Below are positions 19,208-32,690 of a stretch of DNA of 64,000 nt, piece after piece; position 1 is the first letter of the stretch; each line of letters begins with the position of its first letter. The notes beneath the pieces were generated by a model. It did no database searches. It was not told where the DNA came from and was given only the letters and a program-made list of their open reading frames with translations. Both the position numbers and the translations under genes were made by a program. The DNA comes from Marivivens aquimaris (GTDB taxonomy: Bacteria > Pseudomonadota > Alphaproteobacteria > Rhodobacterales > Rhodobacteraceae), in NCBI RefSeq assembly GCF_015220045.1, contig NZ_JADBGB010000001.1, forward strand, positions 1,269,001 to 1,333,000, written 5' to 3'.

Positions 19208-21025
19208 ATGGATATCCGTAATATCGCGATTATCGCGCACGTTGACCACGGCAAAACGACGCTGGTTGATGAACTCCTCAAGCAATCGGGTGCCTTCCGC
19301 GAAAACCAGGCCGTTGCAGAACGTGCCATGGATAGCAACGATATCGAACGTGAACGCGGGATCACCATTCTGGCAAAGGCGACTTCGGTCGAGTGGGGCA
19401 CCACTCGCATCAACATCGTCGACACCCCCGGCCACGCCGACTTCGGCGGTGAAGTCGAACGCATCCTGAGCATGGTAGACGGCGTTGTCCTCCTCGTCGA
19501 CGCTGCCGAAGGCCCGATGCCGCAGACCAAGTTCGTGACCTCGAAAGCGCTGGCCCTCGGCCTCAAGCCGATCGTCGTTCTGAACAAAGTCGACAAGCCG
19601 GACGCAGAGCCGGATCGCGCGCTCGACGAATGTTTCGACCTCTTCGCCAATCTCGGCGCTGACGACGAACAGCTGGACTTCCCGCACCTCTACGCTTCGG
19701 GCCGTTCGGGCTGGTGTGACGAGACCCTCGACGGTCCGCGCGAAAACCTCGACGCCCTGTTCAAGCTGGTCGTCAAGCACGTCCAGCCGCCGAAGCAGCA
19801 GGCGAACAAGGACGAGCCTTTCTCGATGATCGCCACCACGCTCGGCGCCGACCCGTTCATCGGTCGTCTGCTGACCGGCCGCGTCGAGACCGGCACCCTG
19901 AAAACCGGCGACACGCTCAAGGCGCTGTCGCGTGACGGCACCAAGATCGAACAGTTCCGCGCCACCAAGATCATGGCGTTCCGCGGTCTGTCGCAGCAGC
20001 CGATCGACGAAGCCGTTGCAGGCGACATCGTTTCGGTCGCAGGTATGTCGGTCGCTACCGTTGCAGACACCCTCTGCGATCCGTCGATCAACACCGCCCT
20101 GCCCGCACAGCCGATCGATCCGCCGACCATCTCGGTCCTCTTCGGCATCAACGACTCCCCGCTCGCAGGCCGTGACGGCAAGAAAGTCCAGTCGCGCGTC
20201 ATCCGTGACCGCCTGATGAAAGAAGCCGAAACCAACGTCGCGATCAAAGTCGAAGACACTCCGGGCGGTGAAGCGTTCATCGTTTCGGGCCGCGGCGAAC
20301 TCCAGATGGGCGTTCTGATCGAGAACATGCGCCGTGAGGGCTTCGAGCTGTCGATCTCGCGTCCGCAGGTGATCTTCCAGATGGAAGACGGCCAGCGTAT
20401 GGAGCCGGTCGAAGAAGTCACCATCGACGTCGACGAAGAATACACCGGCTCGGTTGTCGAAAAGCTCACCGGCCCGCGCAAGGGTGATCTGGTCGAGATG
20501 AACCCCGGCGGCAACGGTAAGACCCGTATCGTCGCTCACGTTCCGTCGCGCGGCCTGATCGGCTACCACGGCGAATTCCTGACAGACACACGCGGTTCGG
20601 GCATCATGAACCGCATCTTCCACGGCTGGACCCCGCACAAGGGCCCGATCGCTGGCCGTCGTCAGGGCGTTCTGATCTCGATGGAAGACGGTACCGCCGT
20701 CGCCTACGCGCTGTGGAACCTCGAAGATCGCGGCAAGATGTTCATCAACCCGCAGGAACCGGTCTATCAGGGCATGATCATCGGCGAGCACAGCCGTGAC
20801 AATGACCTCGAAGTAAACCCGCTGAAGGGTAAGAAGCTGACCAACGTCCGCGCCTCGGGCACCGACGAAGCCGTCCGCCTCACCCCGCCGACCGTCATGT
20901 CGCTGGAACAGGCCATCGCCTACATCGACGATGACGAACTGGTTGAAGTGACCCCGAACGCGGTCCGTCTGCGCAAGCGCCACCTCGACCCGCACGAGCG
21001 CAAGCGCCAAGCACGTTCGGCATAA
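19208..21025 (+). CDS. typA: Ribosome-associated GTPase TypA/BipA
   Basis: A translational GTPase that helps 50S ribosome assembly and stress adaptation. The 605-residue length is standard. The GTP-binding motifs are AHVDHGKT (residues 10-17), the switch I region ERERGITI, DTPGHADF and NKVDKPDA. The C-terminal half has EF-G-like domains and the BipA-specific C-terminal domain (PSRGLIGYHGEFLTDTRG). A terminator follows after 10 bases. Confidence 0.98.
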   Translation: MDIRNIAIIAHVDHGKTTLVDELLKQSGAFRENQAVAERAMDSNDIERERGITILAKATSVEWGTTRINIVDTPGHADFGGEVERILSMVDGVVLLVDAAEGPMPQTKFVTSKALALGLKPIVVLNKVDKPDAEPDRALDECFDLFANLGADDEQLDFPHLYASGRSGWCDETLDGPRENLDALFKLVVKHVQPPKQQANKDEPFSMIATTLGADPFIGRLLTGRVETGTLKTGDTLKALSRDGTKIEQFRATKIMAFRGLSQQPIDEAVAGDIVSVAGMSVATVADTLCDPSINTALPAQPIDPPTISVLFGINDSPLAGRDGKKVQSRVIRDRLMKEAETNVAIKVEDTPGGEAFIVSGRGELQMGVLIENMRREGFELSISRPQVIFQMEDGQRMEPVEEVTIDVDEEYTGSVVEKLTGPRKGDLVEMNPGGNGKTRIVAHVPSRGLIGYHGEFLTDTRGSGIMNRIFHGWTPHKGPIAGRRQGVLISMEDGTAVAYALWNLEDRGKMFINPQEPVYQGMIIGEHSRDNDLEVNPLKGKKLTNVRASGTDEAVRLTPPTVMSLEQAIAYIDDDELVEVTPNAVRLRKRHLDPHERKRQARSA

Positions 21026-21035
21026 AGAAAAACGG

Positions 21036-21059
21036 AAACGGGCCTTCGGGCCCGTTTTT
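21036..21059 (+). terminator. Rho-independent terminator of typA
   Basis: AACGGGCC pairs with GGCCCGTT around a TTCG loop, followed by TTTT, just after the typA stop. Confidence 0.9.
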
Positions 21060-21071
21060 GTTTGATATGAG

Positions 21072-21123
21072 TATGGGGGCGCTGCCCCCGCCTGCGGTGC
21101 AGGCTCCCCCGGGATATTGGGGG
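21072..21123. repeat. Dispersed GC-rich repeat, copy B
   Basis: The order is a GGGGGCGCTGCCCCC hairpin, CCTGCGGTGCAGG (second imperfect hairpin), and CTCCCCCGGGATATTGGGGG. It aligns with the minus strand of the element at 13987-14040, with the hairpins and the CCCCCGnGnTATT tail kept and the loop sequences diverged. It lies between two terminators in the typA-DUF1330 gap. Confidence 0.75.
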
Positions 21124-21133
21124 CACAAAGGCA

Positions 21134-21166
21134 AAAGGGCGCGACGGTGTTTCCGTCGCGCCCTTT
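21134..21166. terminator. Long hairpin terminator between typA and the DUF1330 gene
   Basis: AAAGGGCGCGACGG and CCGTCGCGCCCTTT form a perfect 14-pair stem with a TGTTT loop, flanked by A-rich and T-rich ends. It lies 22 bases past the stop of the leftward DUF1330 gene and probably ends the alaS-DUF1330 transcript, with a backup role for typA. Confidence 0.8.
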
Positions 21167-21187
21167 GCTATTGGTACGAAGCGTTAG

Positions 21188-21478
21188 TTAATCGGCTTCT
21201 TCGACGATCACGAGGTCACGTTCGCTAGCGCCTTTGGCGAAGCTGAGCGCTTCCTGATAGGCGTCCGAGTAGTAGCAATCGTGAGCGGCCTGAAGGCTCG
21301 GGAAGCGGGCGACGACATTGCGTTTACGGTCGTTGCCTTCGAGCTGTTCGTATTTACCGCCGCGCGCGAGGAAAACGCCGCCGTGGTCTGCAATCGCGCC
21401 AGTCGCGCGTTTTGCATATTCCATGTAGGCGTCTTCGTTCGTGACGTGGACGTGTGCGATCCAGAGTGCGGTCGGCAT
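21188..21478 (-). CDS. DUF1330-family protein
   Basis: A 96-residue soluble protein with the ferredoxin-like DUF1330 pattern: ALWIAHVHVTNEDAYMEYAK at the start, GGVFLARGG in the middle and RFPSLQAAHDCYYSDAYQEA near the end. Members resemble small dimeric alpha-beta barrel proteins; no enzymatic role is established. It starts three bases after the alaS stop, so it is cotranscribed with alaS. No functional link to the synthetase is evident. Confidence 0.9.
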   Translation of the reverse strand: MPTALWIAHVHVTNEDAYMEYAKRATGAIADHGGVFLARGGKYEQLEGNDRKRNVVARFPSLQAAHDCYYSDAYQEALSFAKGASERDLVIVEEAD

Positions 21479-21481
21479 AAA

Positions 21482-24139
21482 TCAGGCTCCTGCGATGACG
21501 GCTTCGGCTGCCTTGATAGCAGCTTCGGCGTTTTCGGTCGATGCGCCGCCGCCCTGCGCCATGTCGGGCCGGCCACCGCCGCCTTTGCCGCCGAGTTCCG
21601 GCGTGACAGCGCGCACGATATCCGCAGCGGAGACCTTGCCCTTGACATCATCGGTGACGCCACAAGCGACGGCAGCTTTGTCGCCGGTGTCAGCGATCAG
21701 GAGGATGACGCCCGAGAAGCCGGACTTCATCTCGTCGATGATGCCCGGAAGATCCTTGCCGGTGACACCGCTGAGCACTTGCGCTTTGAACGCTACGCCG
21801 TTGATTTCCTTGGCAGGTTCTTCGGCCTTTGCACCGCCCGACATCGCCAGTTCGCGGCGTAGTTGGGCGACCTCGTTGGCAAGCTGCTTGCGTTCGTCCA
21901 TCAGCGCCTTGACGCGGTCGGCAGCCTCGTTCGCCGGAGCTTTGAGGACGGCGGCGACTGCGTTGAGGCGGCCTTCCTGCTCTTTGAGGTAGTCAATCGC
22001 GACCTGACCGGTGAGCGCTTCGACGCGGCGAACGCCGGCCGAGGATGCGCCGTCGGACAGCAGCACGAACGCGCCGATGTCGCCGGTGCTGATGACGTGC
22101 GTGCCGCCGCAGAGTTCCAGCGAGTAGACGTCGCCCGAGGTGCCCTTGCCCGATTTCGCCTTGCGGCCCATCGACACAACGCGAACCTCGTCGCCGTACT
22201 TCTCACCAAAGAGCGCCTGCGCGCCGAGGCCGCGGGCCTCGTCCGGCGTCATAATGCGGGTTTCCACCTTGGTGTTCTGGCGGATCATCGCGTTGACTTC
22301 GCTTTCGACCTTGGCGATCTCGTCGCCCGACATCGCCTTGTTATGGCTGAAGTCGAAACGCAGACGGTCGGGCGCGTTGAGCGAGCCTCGCTGAGCGATA
22401 TGATCGCCGAGAACCTCGCGCAATGCCTCGTTCAGCAGGTGCGTGGCCGAGTGGTTCGCGCGGATGAAACCGCGGCGCGTGCTGTCGACGTTCAGGCGTG
22501 CCGCCTGCCCTTTGCCCACGGTGCCTTCGGTCACCTCGGCGAAGTGGATGAAGACGCCTGCGGCCTTCTTGGTGTCCGTGATCTTTGCCGAGCCGGAGTC
22601 GGTGGTGATCGTGCCGGAGTCGCCGACCTGACCACCCGATTCCGCATAGAACGGGGTCTGGTTCACGACGATCTGGACGGTGTCGCCAGCTTTGGCTTCG
22701 GTTGCGACCTCGCCATCCTTAAGGACGGTCAGGATCTGGCCTTCAGCGGCCTCGGAATCGTAGCCGAGGAATTCGGTCGTGCCGTGCTCTTCGGCGATTT
22801 CGAACCAGACCTGCGAATTCGCGGTCTCGCCCGAACCGGCCCAAGCCGCGCGGGCCTTGGCCTTCTGTTCAGCCATTGCGGCGTCAAAGCCGCTCACATC
22901 CACAGCGCGGCCCTTTTCGCGCAGCGCGTCCTGCGTCAGATCGAGCGGGAAGCCGTAGGTGTCGTAGAGTTTGAACGCGGTTTCGCCCGGCAAGTTGGCG
23001 TCTGCTGGCAGGCCGGTGAGCTCTTCGTCGAGCAGCTTCAAACCGCGGTCGAGGGTCTGCTTGAAGCGGGTTTCTTCCGCCTCCAGCGTTTCCTGAATCA
23101 TCGGTTGCGCCAGAACCAGTTCCGGATAGGCGGCGCCCATCTGCTTCACCAGTTCGGGGACCAGTCGGTACATGACCGGATCCTGCGCACCGAGCAGGTG
23201 AGCGTGGCGCATCGCGCGGCGCATGATGCGGCGCAGAACGTAACCGCGGCCTTCGTTTGACGGCATCACGCCATCGGCGATCAGGAACGAGGTCGAACGC
23301 AGGTGGTCGGCGATCACGCGGTGATGCACGTTTTTCGCGCCGTCAGCGTCGGTCGAGGTCGCATTCGCGGAAGCCTCGATCAGGGCGCGCATCAGGTCGG
23401 TATCGTAGTTGTCGTGCTTGCCCTGAAGCAGCGCGCCGATGCGTTCCAGCCCCATGCCGGTGTCGATCGACTGCATGTCGAGTTCGACCATCGAGCCGTC
23501 CTCGAACTGCTCGTTCTGCATGAAAACGTTGTTCCAGATTTCGATGAAACGGTCGCCGTCTTCATCCGGCGAGCCCGGAGGGCCACCAGCGATGTGTTCA
23601 CCGTGGTCAAAGAAAATCTCAGTGCACGGACCGCAGGGGCCGGTCGGGCCCATCTGCCAGAAGTTGTCCATGGTCGGGATGCGGATGATACGGTGATCTT
23701 CGAAACCGGTGATCTTTTTCCAAAGGTCGAACGCTTCGTCATCGGTGTGGTAAACGGTGACCAGTAGCTTGTCCTTCGGGATGTCGAAGTCCTTGGTCAG
23801 CAGTTCCCAAGCGTAGTTGATCGCGCCTTCCTTGAAATAGTCGCCGAACGAGAAGTTGCCGAGCATTTCAAAGAACGTGTGGTGACGCGCAGTGTAACCC
23901 ACGTTGTCGAGGTCGTTGTGCTTACCGCCCGCGCGAACACATTTCTGCGCGGTGGTGGCGCGGGTGTAATCGCGCTTTTCGACGCCGGTGAAGCAGTTCT
24001 TGAACTGCACCATACCCGAGTTCACGAACATCAGGGTCGGGTCGTTGCGCGGAACCAGCGGCGACGACGGAACAATGGTGTGCCCGTTGCGCTCGAAAAA
24101 GTTCAGAAATGTGGAGCGGATATCGGCAAGGCTCGTCAT
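21482..24139 (-). CDS. alaS: Alanyl-tRNA synthetase
   Basis: The enzyme charges tRNA-Ala with alanine and hydrolyses misacylated Ser- or Gly-tRNA-Ala. The 885-residue protein has the class II aminoacylation core at the N-terminus ([17 protein letters not shown]), the editing domain with the [11 protein letters not shown] zinc motif and C677 in LCGGTHV, and the C-terminal DHH-associated domain. No insertion or truncation is seen. recA lies upstream on the same strand, 111 bases away beyond its own terminator. A free-standing editing protein of the AlaX type is encoded at the right edge of the window. Confidence 0.98.
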   Translation of the reverse strand: MTSLADIRSTFLNFFERNGHTIVPSSPLVPRNDPTLMFVNSGMVQFKNCFTGVEKRDYTRATTAQKCVRAGGKHNDLDNVGYTARHHTFFEMLGNFSFGDYFKEGAINYAWELLTKDFDIPKDKLLVTVYHTDDEAFDLWKKITGFEDHRIIRIPTMDNFWQMGPTGPCGPCTEIFFDHGEHIAGGPPGSPDEDGDRFIEIWNNVFMQNEQFEDGSMVELDMQSIDTGMGLERIGALLQGKHDNYDTDLMRALIEASANATSTDADGAKNVHHRVIADHLRSTSFLIADGVMPSNEGRGYVLRRIMRRAMRHAHLLGAQDPVMYRLVPELVKQMGAAYPELVLAQPMIQETLEAEETRFKQTLDRGLKLLDEELTGLPADANLPGETAFKLYDTYGFPLDLTQDALREKGRAVDVSGFDAAMAEQKAKARAAWAGSGETANSQVWFEIAEEHGTTEFLGYDSEAAEGQILTVLKDGEVATEAKAGDTVQIVVNQTPFYAESGGQVGDSGTITTDSGSAKITDTKKAAGVFIHFAEVTEGTVGKGQAARLNVDSTRRGFIRANHSATHLLNEALREVLGDHIAQRGSLNAPDRLRFDFSHNKAMSGDEIAKVESEVNAMIRQNTKVETRIMTPDEARGLGAQALFGEKYGDEVRVVSMGRKAKSGKGTSGDVYSLELCGGTHVISTGDIGAFVLLSDGASSAGVRRVEALTGQVAIDYLKEQEGRLNAVAAVLKAPANEAADRVKALMDERKQLANEVAQLRRELAMSGGAKAEEPAKEINGVAFKAQVLSGVTGKDLPGIIDEMKSGFSGVILLIADTGDKAAVACGVTDDVKGKVSAADIVRAVTPELGGKGGGGRPDMAQGGGASTENAEAAIKAAEAVIAGA

Positions 24140-24207
24140 GGCGGTCCATCAATTTAAGCGTTTTGAGTGGAATAGCTGCCTCTGGTCCCATCGTAAAGCC
24201 AAATGCA

Positions 24208-24233
24208 AAAGGCCGGGCGATTGCCCGGCCTTT
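24208..24233 (-). terminator. Rho-independent terminator of recA
   Basis: AAAGGCCGGGC pairs with GCCCGGCCTTT around a GATT loop. On the minus strand the stem ends in TTTTGCATTT. It lies 18 bases past the recA stop. Confidence 0.88.
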
Positions 24234-24250
24234 CATTCGAATATTGTCGA

Positions 24251-25327
24251 TCACATTTCGACCAGATCGTCGTCCGAACCGTCACTATCGGACGCATCGA
24301 AGTCGAGGCCATGTGCCGCGCGGATCTTGTCTTCGATCTCCATCGCGATGTGCTGGTTATCGCGCAGGAACTGCTTGGAGTTCTCGCGACCCTGCCCGAT
24401 CCGCTCGTCGCCGTAGCTGAACCACGAACCGGACTTATCGACGACGCCGGCCTTGACGCCAAGGTCGAGCAGCTCGCCCGTTTTGGAGATACCTTCGCCA
24501 TACATGATGTCGAATTCCACCTGCTTGAACGGCGGCGCGACCTTGTTTTTCACCACCTTCACGCGGGTAGTGTTGCCAACGACCTCGTCGCGGTCCTTCA
24601 CCGAACCGATGCGGCGGATATCGAGGCGGACCGAAGCGTAGAACTTCAGCGCGTTACCGCCAGTGGTGGTTTCCGGCGAACCGAACATCACGCCGATCTT
24701 CATCCGGATCTGGTTGATGAAGATCACCATGCAGTTCGAACGTGAGATCGAACCAGTGAGTTTGCGCATAGCCTGGCTCATCAGACGGGCGTGAACGCCG
24801 ACGCTGCTGTCGCCCATATCGCCTTCGAGTTCCGACTTCGGCGTCAGTGCGGCAACTGAGTCGACCACAACGAGCGACACAGCGCCCGAACGGACCAGCG
24901 TATCGACGATTTCGAGCGCCTGTTCACCGGTGTCCGGCTGCGAGATCAGCAGCTCGTCCAGGTCAACGCCCAGCTTTTTCGCGTACTGCGGATCAAGTGC
25001 ATGCTCGGCGTCAACGAATGCGCAAACGCCGCCTTTTTTCTGCTCTTCCGCAACAGCGTGCAGGGTCAGCGTGGTTTTACCCGACGATTCCGGCCCGAAA
25101 ATTTCGATGATACGGCCCTTTGGCAGGCCGCCGATGCCCAGAGCGATATCGAGGCCCAGCGAGCCTGTCGAGGTCGCTTCGATTTCCTGAACAGGGCTGT
25201 CCTTGCCCAGTTTCATAATCGAGCCTTTGCCGAACTGGCGTTCGATCTGGGCCAGTGCTGAATCCAGTGCCTTTTGCTTATCGGCGGTGCGCTTGTCGTT
25301 CATGCTCAGTATGTCTGCCGTTGCCAT
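24251..25327 (-). CDS. recA: RecA recombinase
   Basis: RecA forms filaments on single-stranded DNA for strand exchange and triggers LexA self-cleavage in the SOS response. The 358-residue protein has the Walker A motif GPESSGKTT at residues 78-86, the EHALDP motif and the DNA-binding loop L2 region ([20 protein letters not shown]). The acidic C-terminal tail is present ([12 protein letters not shown]). The start at 25327 ([13 protein letters not shown]) is chosen; an upstream in-frame start at 25408 would run through the SOS box and promoter. Confidence 0.98.
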   Translation of the reverse strand: MATADILSMNDKRTADKQKALDSALAQIERQFGKGSIMKLGKDSPVQEIEATSTGSLGLDIALGIGGLPKGRIIEIFGPESSGKTTLTLHAVAEEQKKGGVCAFVDAEHALDPQYAKKLGVDLDELLISQPDTGEQALEIVDTLVRSGAVSLVVVDSVAALTPKSELEGDMGDSSVGVHARLMSQAMRKLTGSISRSNCMVIFINQIRMKIGVMFGSPETTTGGNALKFYASVRLDIRRIGSVKDRDEVVGNTTRVKVVKNKVAPPFKQVEFDIMYGEGISKTGELLDLGVKAGVVDKSGSWFSYGDERIGQGRENSKQFLRDNQHIAMEIEDKIRAAHGLDFDASDSDGSDDDLVEM

Positions 25328-25374
25328 GTTTGGCTCCTTATCCCACACCCGCTGCCGGGCGGCAATGACTTTAT

Positions 25375-25389
25375 GTTCGCCTCTTGTTC
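25375..25389 (-). promoter_or_regulatory. SOS (LexA) box of recA
   Basis: GTTC-N7-GTTC on the plus strand (GAAC-N7-GAAC on the recA strand) is the direct-repeat LexA site known from alphaproteobacteria. It ends 48 bases upstream of the recA start and lies just downstream of the proposed -10, where bound LexA would block transcription. Confidence 0.88.
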
Positions 25390-25395
25390 TCACGC

Positions 25396-25424
25396 AATAT
25401 GAGCACAAAAAGAGAACATTTCAA
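25396..25424 (-). promoter_or_regulatory. Probable recA promoter
   Basis: On the minus strand TTGAAA (-35, 25419-25424) and CATATT (-10, 25396-25401) are separated by 17 bases, with the SOS box immediately downstream. Confidence 0.6.
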
Positions 25425-25505
25425 GCTTTATGTGGAACAGGTTATTGCACCCTATTCGTTAAAAGGTAGTTTACAGCCAACGACATACAGGTGATCGGAC
25501 GCTAA

Positions 25506-26105
25506 ATGCTTGTCTTCTGGCGCGAAAAACTCGTGTTCCTCGCTGTTCCCAAGACCGGAACGACCGCGCTCGAAGGTGCGTTGGCGCCCAAAGCGGCGGC
25601 GGTTTTCCGCGATCCGCCGATCCTGAAGCACACTCCTATATACCGCTACAAACGCTTCGTTCTGCCACTTTTGCAGAAAGCGGGCGATAACGAATTGGAA
25701 ACCCTCGCCGTGGTACGCCATCCCGTAAGCTGGCTGGGGTCGTGGTACAGGTACCGTCACCGCGACGATCTGGTCGGTCATCAGAACAGCACGCGGGGGA
25801 AGACGTTTGATGAGTTTGTAGAAGAATACTGTCGCGGCAAGCCCGAGCCCTTTGCCGGTGTCGGGTCGCAGGCGAAGTTCGTCGGCGATGGCGAAGGGTC
25901 CGTCGATTGCGATCACCTGTTCCGCTACGAGGCGCAGGAACCGCTTTACCGTTTCTTTGAAGAACGGCTGGACGTGAAATTGGAGACCAAAACGCTGAAC
26001 GTCTCTCCACCGATGGAGTTGACGCTGTCCCCGCGTGTCGAAGAGAAGCTGCGCCGCAAGAAACCGGCCGAGTTCGAGGTTTGGGAGAAAGCTCGCGGAG
26101 TGTGA
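25506..26105 (+). CDS. Sulfotransferase-family protein
   Basis: The 199-residue protein has the two PAPS-binding motifs of sulfotransferases: the 5'-phosphosulfate loop VPKTGTTALEGAL at about residues 14-26 and the 3'-phosphate motif VVRHPVSWLGSWYRYR near residue 70. It is shorter than most cytosolic sulfotransferases (about 250-300), but members of about 200 residues occur in marine alphaproteobacteria. It probably sulfates a small molecule or polysaccharide; the acceptor is unknown. It is divergent from recA and stands alone, with metH 84 bases downstream. Confidence 0.82.
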   Translation: MLVFWREKLVFLAVPKTGTTALEGALAPKAAAVFRDPPILKHTPIYRYKRFVLPLLQKAGDNELETLAVVRHPVSWLGSWYRYRHRDDLVGHQNSTRGKTFDEFVEEYCRGKPEPFAGVGSQAKFVGDGEGSVDCDHLFRYEAQEPLYRFFEERLDVKLETKTLNVSPPMELTLSPRVEEKLRRKKPAEFEVWEKARGV

Positions 26106-26189
26106 GCCAATTTCATAATCATCTTGATGGACTTGAATTTCACTAATTGAACTGACCCGCGTATAGCCCTCCGCTTGAAGGAGACTGTT

Positions 26190-29882
<3,693 letters not shown>

Positions 29883-29888
29883 CGAGAA

Positions 29889-29910
29889 AAGCCGGGCAAT
29901 CGCCCGGCTT
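29889..29910. terminator. Bidirectional terminator between metH and the sugar transferase
   Basis: AAGCCGGGC and GCCCGGCTT pair around an AATC loop between the convergent metH and sugar-transferase genes. Each strand has a short T-containing tail. Confidence 0.85.
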
Positions 29911-29934
29911 CTTCACTGCAAATTGCAGATAATC

Positions 29935-30612
29935 TTAGTAACCGGTCTTACCAAGTACAGCTTTGAAAGTACGCGCCAGAATGACGACGTCATTTTTGAA
30001 CGAATGAGTTTGGGCATACAGACGATCAAGCTCGATGCGCTCGTCGTAGGAAATGTCGTTACGACCCGAAACCTGCCAAAGACCAGTTACGCCAGGGCGC
30101 ACAGCCTCATAATAGCCAACCTGCGTACCGTACATCGCCAGCTCTTTACGCGGCACAGGACGAGGGCCAACGAACGACATTTCACCGCGTAGCACATTGA
30201 AGAACTGAGGCAGTTCATCAAGGCTAGTCGCACGAAGCACGCGTCCGATTGGAGTGATGCGAGGATCGTTTTTCAGTTTGAATTCACGGTTCCAGACTTC
30301 ACGCTCTTCCGGGTGAGCTGCCAGATAAGTCTCGAGTTGCGCTTCAGCATCGACAACCATGGTGCGGATCTTGTGGCACGGGAACTCGCGGCCATCCTTG
30401 CCGACACGTTTATGACTGAAGAAACCCGAACCGCCATCACGGCGGACGACAAACCAGAGCACCGCGATGACCGGCACCAAGATCGGCGCACTGATCAACA
30501 CGATGAAAAGGTCAAACACACGTTTGCCGAATGTAGCATAGATGGAAGTACGTACCGCCGGCAGTGCCTGACTATTCTTCGCTGCACTGTCAAAATTCGA
30601 AATATCAGTCAT
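29935..30612 (-). CDS. Bacterial sugar transferase (initiating glycosyl-phosphate transferase, ExoY-like)
   Basis: The 225-residue protein transfers a sugar-1-phosphate to undecaprenyl phosphate, the first step of an exopolysaccharide or O-antigen. It has one N-terminal membrane helix (residues 32-56) and the catalytic block of the family: KIRTMVVDAE, SLDELPQFFNVLRGEMSFVGPRP (residues about 130-150) and RPGVTGLWQVSGRND. The length matches stand-alone ExoY-type enzymes rather than the longer WbaP type. No other polysaccharide genes are adjacent, so the pathway it starts must be encoded elsewhere. A GGAGA Shine-Dalgarno precedes the ATG. Confidence 0.93.
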   Translation of the reverse strand: MTDISNFDSAAKNSQALPAVRTSIYATFGKRVFDLFIVLISAPILVPVIAVLWFVVRRDGGSGFFSHKRVGKDGREFPCHKIRTMVVDAEAQLETYLAAHPEEREVWNREFKLKNDPRITPIGRVLRATSLDELPQFFNVLRGEMSFVGPRPVPRKELAMYGTQVGYYEAVRPGVTGLWQVSGRNDISYDERIELDRLYAQTHSFKNDVVILARTFKAVLGKTGY

Positions 30613-31188
30613 AGAAATTCTCCGGAACTGGATCGCACTCGTGAAATTTGCCGAGACCTGGGTAATTGCATTGAGGCTGGCGAGCTGTCTCGTAAGCTGT
30701 ATTCAACCGATCTATCCCTTCGCTACCCCGTTAATCCTTTCGCATCAATCATGATCACACCAAAAGGTAAATTTTTAGGCAATATTGGGAAGAATGCCGC
30801 CCATTTTGCGATTTTAGGGGATCGTTTCCGCCCAATTTTGCAGCCGCAGAAAAACTTACGTTAGCGGAAACTACCAGTATTCCTTACCCAAGGTCACTCA
30901 CCCTAACGCGAATCGATTCTCACTATCGGCGAACTCTGCCGCATCGCAGAATAAGAACGCACGCTCAAATTGTACGCAGGTCACTGCACTCTCTTTAAGC
31001 ATGACGACTGCCGCATAGATGCACCATCGCTCATGAAAGCTGCATCGCGCATTGCACCCGCAGGCTCCTTGCGTATGTTGCGCCAAAGCAAACAAGGGCT
31101 CGGCGCCTTTCAAATGCCGACCAGCCGAACGAAACCAAATCTAAAGAAAATGGTCGTAGAACATGCGGCCAAGGACAGTGAGCTGCGC
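30613..31188. other. 576-base gap with repeats upstream of the sugar transferase
   Basis: I see no convincing gene here. The region is less GC-rich than its surroundings. CCGCCCATTTTGC (30797-30809) and CCGCCCAATTTTGC (30828-30841) form a near-direct repeat, and GTTTCCGC (30824-30831) and GCGGAAAC (30864-30871) form a perfect inverted repeat. These could be regulator sites for the sugar transferase or the SulP gene. An open frame continuous with the SulP gene extends left to 30970 but lacks transporter-like sequence. Confidence 0.5.
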
Positions 31189-32679
31189 ATGATCACCCTC
31201 TCTCAATACCGTCACCAGTGGACGCACAACATCCGGGCCGACCTCATTTCCGGCCTCGTCGTTGCGCTCGCTCTCATTCCTGAAGCCATCGCGTTTTCCA
31301 TCATCGCAGGCGTCGACCCCAAGATCGGCCTTTATGCGTCGTTCTCGATTGCGGTCATCACTGCAATTACTGGTGGCCGTCCGGCAATGATCTCTGCGGC
31401 GACCGCTGCGGTGGCGGTTCTTCTGGTGACACTGGTGCGCGATCATGGCCTCGAGTACCTCTTTGCCACCACGATCCTCGCGGGTATCCTGCAAATTGGC
31501 GCGGGTCTCTTGCGGCTCGGCTATGTGATGCGGTTCGTGTCCAAATCGGTAATGACAGGATTTGTGAACGCGCTCGCGATCCTGATCTTCATGGCGCAGC
31601 TGCCGCAGCTTGATCCGAACACCGTGCCGTTCCTGACCTTCCCGCTCGTGGCGTTCGGTCTGGCAATCATCTACATCCTGCCGCGCTTCACCACGATCGT
31701 GCCGTCGCCGCTGGTCAATATCATCGTCATGACCATCATCGTGGTCGTCATGGGCTGGGACGTGAACACGGTCGGCGAAATGGGCGAGCTGCCCGACACC
31801 CTGCCCGTGTTCCTGATCCCGCAGATGCCGCTGAACCTCGAGACGCTGTCGATCATCTTCCCCTATGCTGCTGCGGTTGCTGTTGTCGGCCTTCTCGAAA
31901 GCCTGATGACCCAGCAGATCGTTGACGATCTGACCGACACCTCTTCGGACCGCAATCAGGAGTGCGTTGGTCAGGGCCTTGCCAACATCGGCACCGGTTT
32001 CATCGGCGGTATGGCCGGTTGCGCAATGATCGGTCAGTCGATCATCAACGTCAAATCGGGTGGCCGTGGCCGTCTGTCGACCTTTGCGGCCGGTATCTAC
32101 CTGCTGATCCTCTGCGTGGCGCTGGGTGATGTCGTCGGCATCATCCCGATGCCTGCGCTGGTTGCCATCATGATCATGGTGTCCATCGGCACCTTCTCGT
32201 GGTCGTCGATCAAGCAGCTTCGCACCCACCCCAAATCGTCGTCGATCGTCATGCTCGCGACCGTGTTCTTCGTGATCTACACGCACAACCTCGCCATCGG
32301 CGTGCTCGTCGGCGTGCTGCTGTCGGGCATCTTCTTTGCGTGGAAGATCGCGCAGCTGTTCAAGGTCGAGACCGAGATCACCGCAGACGGCACCCACCGC
32401 ACCTACCGCGTCTATGGTCAGCTGTTCTTTGCCTCGTCGGAAGATTTCTCGAAGTCGTTCGACTTCCACGAAGCGCCCGAGAAAGTCACCATCGACGTCA
32501 GCCGCGCGCACATCTGGGACATTTCCTCTGTTGCCGCGCTGGACATGGTCGTGCTCAAATTCCGTCGTGAAGGCGCAGAGGTCGACATCGTCGGCCTGAA
32601 TAAAGCCTCGGAAACCATCGTCGACCGCCTCGCGGTTCACGATAAACCGGGTGCTATGGACGAAATGCTGGGCCACTGA
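31189..32679 (+). CDS. SulP-family anion transporter with STAS domain
   Basis: A 496-residue inner-membrane transporter for sulfate, bicarbonate or a similar anion. About ten to twelve membrane segments begin with the SulP signature ([20 protein letters not shown]) near residue 20, and a cytoplasmic STAS domain occupies about residues 390-496 ([13 protein letters not shown], then [18 protein letters not shown]). The start is uncertain: 31189 ([11 protein letters not shown]) fits the family N-terminus, while in-frame starts at 31150 and 30970 would add non-conserved residues. A tandem universal stress protein follows after 11 bases, so the two are an operon. Confidence 0.9.
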   Translation: MITLSQYRHQWTHNIRADLISGLVVALALIPEAIAFSIIAGVDPKIGLYASFSIAVITAITGGRPAMISAATAAVAVLLVTLVRDHGLEYLFATTILAGILQIGAGLLRLGYVMRFVSKSVMTGFVNALAILIFMAQLPQLDPNTVPFLTFPLVAFGLAIIYILPRFTTIVPSPLVNIIVMTIIVVVMGWDVNTVGEMGELPDTLPVFLIPQMPLNLETLSIIFPYAAAVAVVGLLESLMTQQIVDDLTDTSSDRNQECVGQGLANIGTGFIGGMAGCAMIGQSIINVKSGGRGRLSTFAAGIYLLILCVALGDVVGIIPMPALVAIMIMVSIGTFSWSSIKQLRTHPKSSSIVMLATVFFVIYTHNLAIGVLVGVLLSGIFFAWKIAQLFKVETEITADGTHRTYRVYGQLFFASSEDFSKSFDFHEAPEKVTIDVSRAHIWDISSVAALDMVVLKFRREGAEVDIVGLNKASETIVDRLAVHDKPGAMDEMLGH

Positions 32680-32690
32680 CGGAGGATACA

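Noticed and set aside
18764-21010. 748-codon open frame on the minus strand opposite typA
   Set aside because: typA is unmistakable on the other strand; the antisense translation has biased composition and no motifs.
26106-26189. Cobalamin or SAM riboswitch upstream of metH
   Set aside because: The leader is 84 bases and shows no recognisable conserved riboswitch core or terminator fold.
30970-31188. N-terminal extension of the SulP gene from 30970
   Set aside because: The added 73 residues do not look like SulP sequence and include repeats of basic and polar residues; the conserved start fits 31189.
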